Assembly: GCF_900142985.1 (NCBI RefSeq)
Contig: NZ_LT670849.1
Span: 620,001-684,000, forward strand
Direction: 5' to 3'
DNA: 64,000 bases
From: Bradyrhizobium erythrophlei
Lineage (GTDB): Bacteria; Pseudomonadota; Alphaproteobacteria; Rhizobiales; Xanthobacteraceae
Position numbers and translations under genes: made by a program. The notes under the pieces were generated by a model, which searched no databases, had not been told where the DNA came from, and worked only from the letters and a program-made list of their open reading frames with translations. Below are positions 61,337-64,000 of this stretch, piece after piece. How positions within the stretch are numbered: position 1 is the stretch's first letter; the number at the start of each line of letters is the position of its first letter.

Positions 61337-62641
61337 ATGACCGTCAACGATATCGCAACGCGGACCTATAACCACGGCTTTCGGCTCGACCCGATCGTGC
61401 GCAGCCTGCTGGACACCGATTTCTACAAGCTTCTGATGGTGCAAATGATCCGGGATATGTACCCGGAGCAGCAGGTCACCTTTTCGGTCATCAATCGTTC
61501 GAAGCACGTCCGGCTCGCCGAAGTGATCGACGAAGCCGAATTGCGCGCCCAGCTCGACCACGCCCGTTCGATCCGCTTTTCCAAGAAGGAATTGATCTGG
61601 CTCGCCGGTAATACGTTCTACGGCAAGACCCAGATGTTCTCGCCCGACTTCATCAACTATCTCTCGACCTTCCGCCTCCCCGAATACGAGCTGAAGAAAG
61701 TCGATGGCCAGTACGAACTGAATTTCTACGGGCCGTGGACGCATACAACGATGTGGGAAATCCCCGCGCTCGCCATCCTCAATGAGCTGCGCTCGCGCCA
61801 GGTGATGAAGGGCCAGGGGCGCTTTGCGCTGGACGTGCTCTATGCGCGCGCCAAGGCCAAGCTCTGGACCAAGGTCGAACGCTTAAGGAAGCTCGACGGC
61901 TTGCGGCTGTCGGATTTCGGCACGCGCCGCCGCCACGGTTTTCTGTGGCAGCGCTGGTGCGTCGAGGCGGTCAAGGAAGGGCTGGGCCCGGCCTTTACCG
62001 GGACCTCCAACGTGCTGCTTGCGATGGATAGCGACCTGGAGGCCATCGGCACCAATGCGCATGAATTGCCGATGGTCGCCGCCGCTCTCGCCAAAGACGA
62101 CAACGAATTGCGCTGGGCGCCCTATCGCATTCTCGATCAATGGCGTCACACCTATGGCGGCAATCTCCTGATCGCGCTGCCCGACGCCTTCGGCACCAAG
62201 GCTTTCCTGCGTGACGCGCCGGAATGGGTCGCCGACTGGACCGGCTTTCGTCCCGACAGCGCCCCGCCGATCCAGTCCGGCGAGGAAATCATCGCGTGGT
62301 GGAAGCAAAAGGGAAAAAATCCGAAGGAAAAGCTTCTGGTATTTTCCGACGCCATGGATGTTGAATCGATCGAGGAAGTCCACCGGCACTTTGCCGGCCG
62401 CGTGCGCGTCAGCTTCGGCTGGGGCACCAATCTGACGAACGATTTCGTCGGCTGCGCACCTAATGACTCGGTCAACCTCAATCCAATCTCGATCGTCTGC
62501 AAGGTGACCTCGGTCGACGGCCACCCGGCCGTGAAGCTGTCGGACAACCCGGAGAAAGCCACCGGCGCGCCGAGCGAAGTCGAGCGGTACCTGCGCGTGT
62601 TCGGCGATGCCGGCCGGGTTCGCACCGCCGTGCACGTCTAG
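61337..62641 (+). CDS. pncB: Nicotinate phosphoribosyltransferase
   Basis: 434-residue enzyme of NAD salvage (nicotinate + PRPP + ATP to nicotinate mononucleotide). PncB-family phrases: [75 protein letters not shown] (autophosphorylation-site region near AHELPM), and [10 protein letters not shown]. It lies downstream of nicAB on the same strand, separated by a palindrome pair. The two use the same substrate for opposite ends, salvage and degradation. Whether they share a promoter is unclear. Confidence 0.95.
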   Translation: MTVNDIATRTYNHGFRLDPIVRSLLDTDFYKLLMVQMIRDMYPEQQVTFSVINRSKHVRLAEVIDEAELRAQLDHARSIRFSKKELIWLAGNTFYGKTQMFSPDFINYLSTFRLPEYELKKVDGQYELNFYGPWTHTTMWEIPALAILNELRSRQVMKGQGRFALDVLYARAKAKLWTKVERLRKLDGLRLSDFGTRRRHGFLWQRWCVEAVKEGLGPAFTGTSNVLLAMDSDLEAIGTNAHELPMVAAALAKDDNELRWAPYRILDQWRHTYGGNLLIALPDAFGTKAFLRDAPEWVADWTGFRPDSAPPIQSGEEIIAWWKQKGKNPKEKLLVFSDAMDVESIEEVHRHFAGRVRVSFGWGTNLTNDFVGCAPNDSVNLNPISIVCKVTSVDGHPAVKLSDNPEKATGAPSEVERYLRVFGDAGRVRTAVHV

Positions 62642-62657
62642 AATTCCCCTCACCCGG

Positions 62658-62701
62658 ATTGCGCATGCGCAATTCGACCTCTCCCCGCAGGCGGGAAGAG
62701 G
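62658..62701. repeat. Dispersed palindromic repeat between pncB and metY
   Basis: A perfect 16-base palindrome ATTGCGCATGCGCAAT is followed by CCTCTCCCCGC and GCGGGAAGAGG, which form an 11-bp stem with one mismatch. I recall this combined sequence as frequent between bradyrhizobial genes. It may end the pncB transcript. Confidence 0.65.
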
Positions 62702-62733
62702 TGAACAACAGAGATCATCAGGCGAGGAGCTCC

Positions 62734-64000
62734 ATGCCCACCCCCAAGCCGCCTGCCTTCGAGACACTGAGCCTGCATGCCGGCCAGCGCGTCGACCCCG
62801 CGACCGGCGCGCGCGCGGTGCCGATCTATCAGACGACGTCCTACGTCTTCCAGGATTCCGATCACGCGGCGGCGCTGTTCAACCTCGAACGCGCCGGCCA
62901 TATCTATACGCGGATTTCCAACCCGACGACGGCGGTACTGGAAGAACGTATCGCGGCACTGGAGGCCGGCGTCGGTGCGATCGCGACCGCCAGCGGCATG
63001 GCGGCGATGCACCTTGCCATCGCCACGCTGCTCAATGCCGGCGATCATGTCGTCGCATCAAGCTCGCTCTATGGCGGCACCATCAATCTGCTGGCACACA
63101 CGCTGCCGCGCTTCGGCATCACCACGACCTTTGTAAAGCCACGCGCGCATGATGAATTCCGCGCGGCGATCCGGCCGAACACGCGGCTCGTCATCGGCGA
63201 GACCATCGGCAATCCCGGCCTTGAGGTGCTCGACATCCCGACCGTGGCGCAAATCGCGCATGACGCGAAAATTCCGCTTCTGATCGACAACACGTTCGCA
63301 ACGCCATTTCTCAGCCGCCCGATCGAACTCGGCGCCGATATCGTCATGAACTCGGCGACCAAGTGGCTTGGCGGCCATGGCATTGCCATCGGCGGCGCTA
63401 TCGTCGATGGCGGCCGGTTCGACTGGCATGCCTCGGGCAAGTTTCCGGTCCTGACCGAACCTTATGCCGGCTATCACGGCATCGTTTTCGACGAGCAGTT
63501 CGGCCAGGCCGCCTTCATCATGCGCGCCCGCACCGAAGGCCTGCGCGACTTCGGCGCGTGCCTGTCGCCGACCAATGCCTTCCAGCTCCTGCAAGGCATC
63601 GAGACGCTCGGCGTGCGCATGGAGCGGCACATGAGCAATACGCTTGGCGTGCTGGAATTCCTCAACTCGAACAAGGCCGTCGACTGGGTTTTGCATCCGG
63701 CGCTTGAAAGTCACCCCGATCATGCGCTCGCCAAAAAGCTGTTGCCGCGCGGCGCGGGTTCGATCGTCTCCTTCGGCATCAAGGGCGGCAGACCCGCCGG
63801 CAAGAAATTCATCGAGTCCCTCAAGCTGATCAGCCATCTCGCCAATGTCGGCGACGCCAAGACGCTGGTGATCCATCCCGCCTCTACCACGCATCAGCAG
63901 ATGGATGCCGCGCAATTGAAGGCGGCCGGTATCGGCGAAGAGCTGGTGCGGCTATCGGTCGGCATCGAGGCGGCCGCCGACATCATCGACGATCTCGGCC
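62734..64000 (+). CDS. metY: O-acetylhomoserine sulfhydrylase-type enzyme (3' end missing)
   Basis: PLP-dependent Cys/Met-metabolism enzyme that makes homocysteine from O-acetylhomoserine and sulfide. The window holds 422 codons and cuts the last few residues. Family marks: FETLSLHAGQRVDPATGARAVP, PIYQTTSYVF, YTRISNPT, ASGMAAMHLAIATLLNAGDHVV, SSSLYGGT, and the PLP Lys in MNSATKWLGGHG. AGGAG lies 5 bases before ATG 62734. O-succinylhomoserine sulfhydrylase is the nearest alternative. It appears unrelated to the nicotinate genes before it. Confidence 0.93.
   Translation, partial: MPTPKPPAFETLSLHAGQRVDPATGARAVPIYQTTSYVFQDSDHAAALFNLERAGHIYTRISNPTTAVLEERIAALEAGVGAIATASGMAAMHLAIATLLNAGDHVVASSSLYGGTINLLAHTLPRFGITTTFVKPRAHDEFRAAIRPNTRLVIGETIGNPGLEVLDIPTVAQIAHDAKIPLLIDNTFATPFLSRPIELGADIVMNSATKWLGGHGIAIGGAIVDGGRFDWHASGKFPVLTEPYAGYHGIVFDEQFGQAAFIMRARTEGLRDFGACLSPTNAFQLLQGIETLGVRMERHMSNTLGVLEFLNSNKAVDWVLHPALESHPDHALAKKLLPRGAGSIVSFGIKGGRPAGKKFIESLKLISHLANVGDAKTLVIHPASTTHQQMDAAQLKAAGIGEELVRLSVGIEAAADIIDDLG

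Noticed and set aside
1..64000. CRISPR array, integrase, insertion sequence, tRNA or rRNA
   Set aside because: No regularly spaced direct repeats, transposase or recombinase motifs, or cloverleaf-like sequences were found by reading; tRNA detection by eye is not exhaustive.

Overview
The window reads as a chromosome segment of a high-GC alphaproteobacterium of the Rhizobiales, most probably Bradyrhizobium or a near relative. The grounds are protein style (Omp25-like beta-barrel, NodT-type efflux lipoprotein, several branched-chain-type ABC systems, many twin-arginine signal peptides) and several dispersed intergenic palindromes that I recognise from memory as bradyrhizobial. The species call is inference. 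I see no rRNA or tRNA genes, CRISPR array, integrase or insertion sequence.

Layout. 0-7.8 kb: two MdtBC-type RND pump subunits (the first cut by the left edge) and a NodT-type outer-membrane factor. 8.0-11.2 kb: a three-gene operon matching the yeast URC uracil-catabolism set (URC1-like GTP cyclohydrolase II homologue, URC4-like DUF1688 protein, uracil phosphoribosyltransferase). 11.2-12.5 kb: aspartate dehydrogenase and an acylphosphatase-domain protein. 12.8-30 kb: a nitrogen-scavenging region with formamidase, an amidohydrolase_2 protein, a cytosine-deaminase-like amidohydrolase, a Liv-type ABC operon with a LivM-LivG-LivF triple fusion behind a probable sigma-54 promoter, an NCS1 permease, a second five-gene Liv-type ABC operon, another metallohydrolase and a FAAH-like amidase. 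30-35 kb: small proteins, an FAD (GMC) dehydrogenase with its Tat-exported small subunit, and an enamidase homologue. 35-41.6 kb: divergent NarX/NarL-like two-component genes, a large porin, an Omp25-like barrel and three small exported proteins sharing a Gly-Tyr-Gly-Asp-Gly motif. 41.9-48.7 kb: an alpha/beta-hydrolase-fold protein lacking its nucleophile, a solute-binding protein, a TRAP transporter, a 2-hydroxyacid dehydrogenase and an outer-membrane channel-like protein. 48.7-62.6 kb: a nicotinate or related N-heterocycle locus. A long minus-strand operon (6-hydroxynicotinate reductase homologue, UPF0280, DUF1185, a third Liv-type ABC transporter, MarR regulator) diverges from nicAB-type nicotinate dehydrogenase genes over two GntR-like operators, followed by pncB. 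The right edge cuts an O-acetylhomoserine sulfhydrylase-type gene.

How the parts fit. NicAB would hydroxylate nicotinate to 6-hydroxynicotinate and pass electrons to its own cytochrome c domains. The Hnr homologue would reduce the ring to 1,4,5,6-tetrahydro-6-oxonicotinate, and the enamidase 20 kb away would open it. This joins an aerobic, cytochrome-linked first step to steps known from the fermenting bacterium Eubacterium barkeri, and agrees with a reductive nicotinate route reported biochemically for Azorhizobium. UPF0280 and DUF1185 have no assigned role and sit inside this operon. A further structural signal is a family of CTAG-bounded palindromes present three times as inverted pairs (12.6, 33.1 and 61.2 kb), resembling REP/BIME elements.
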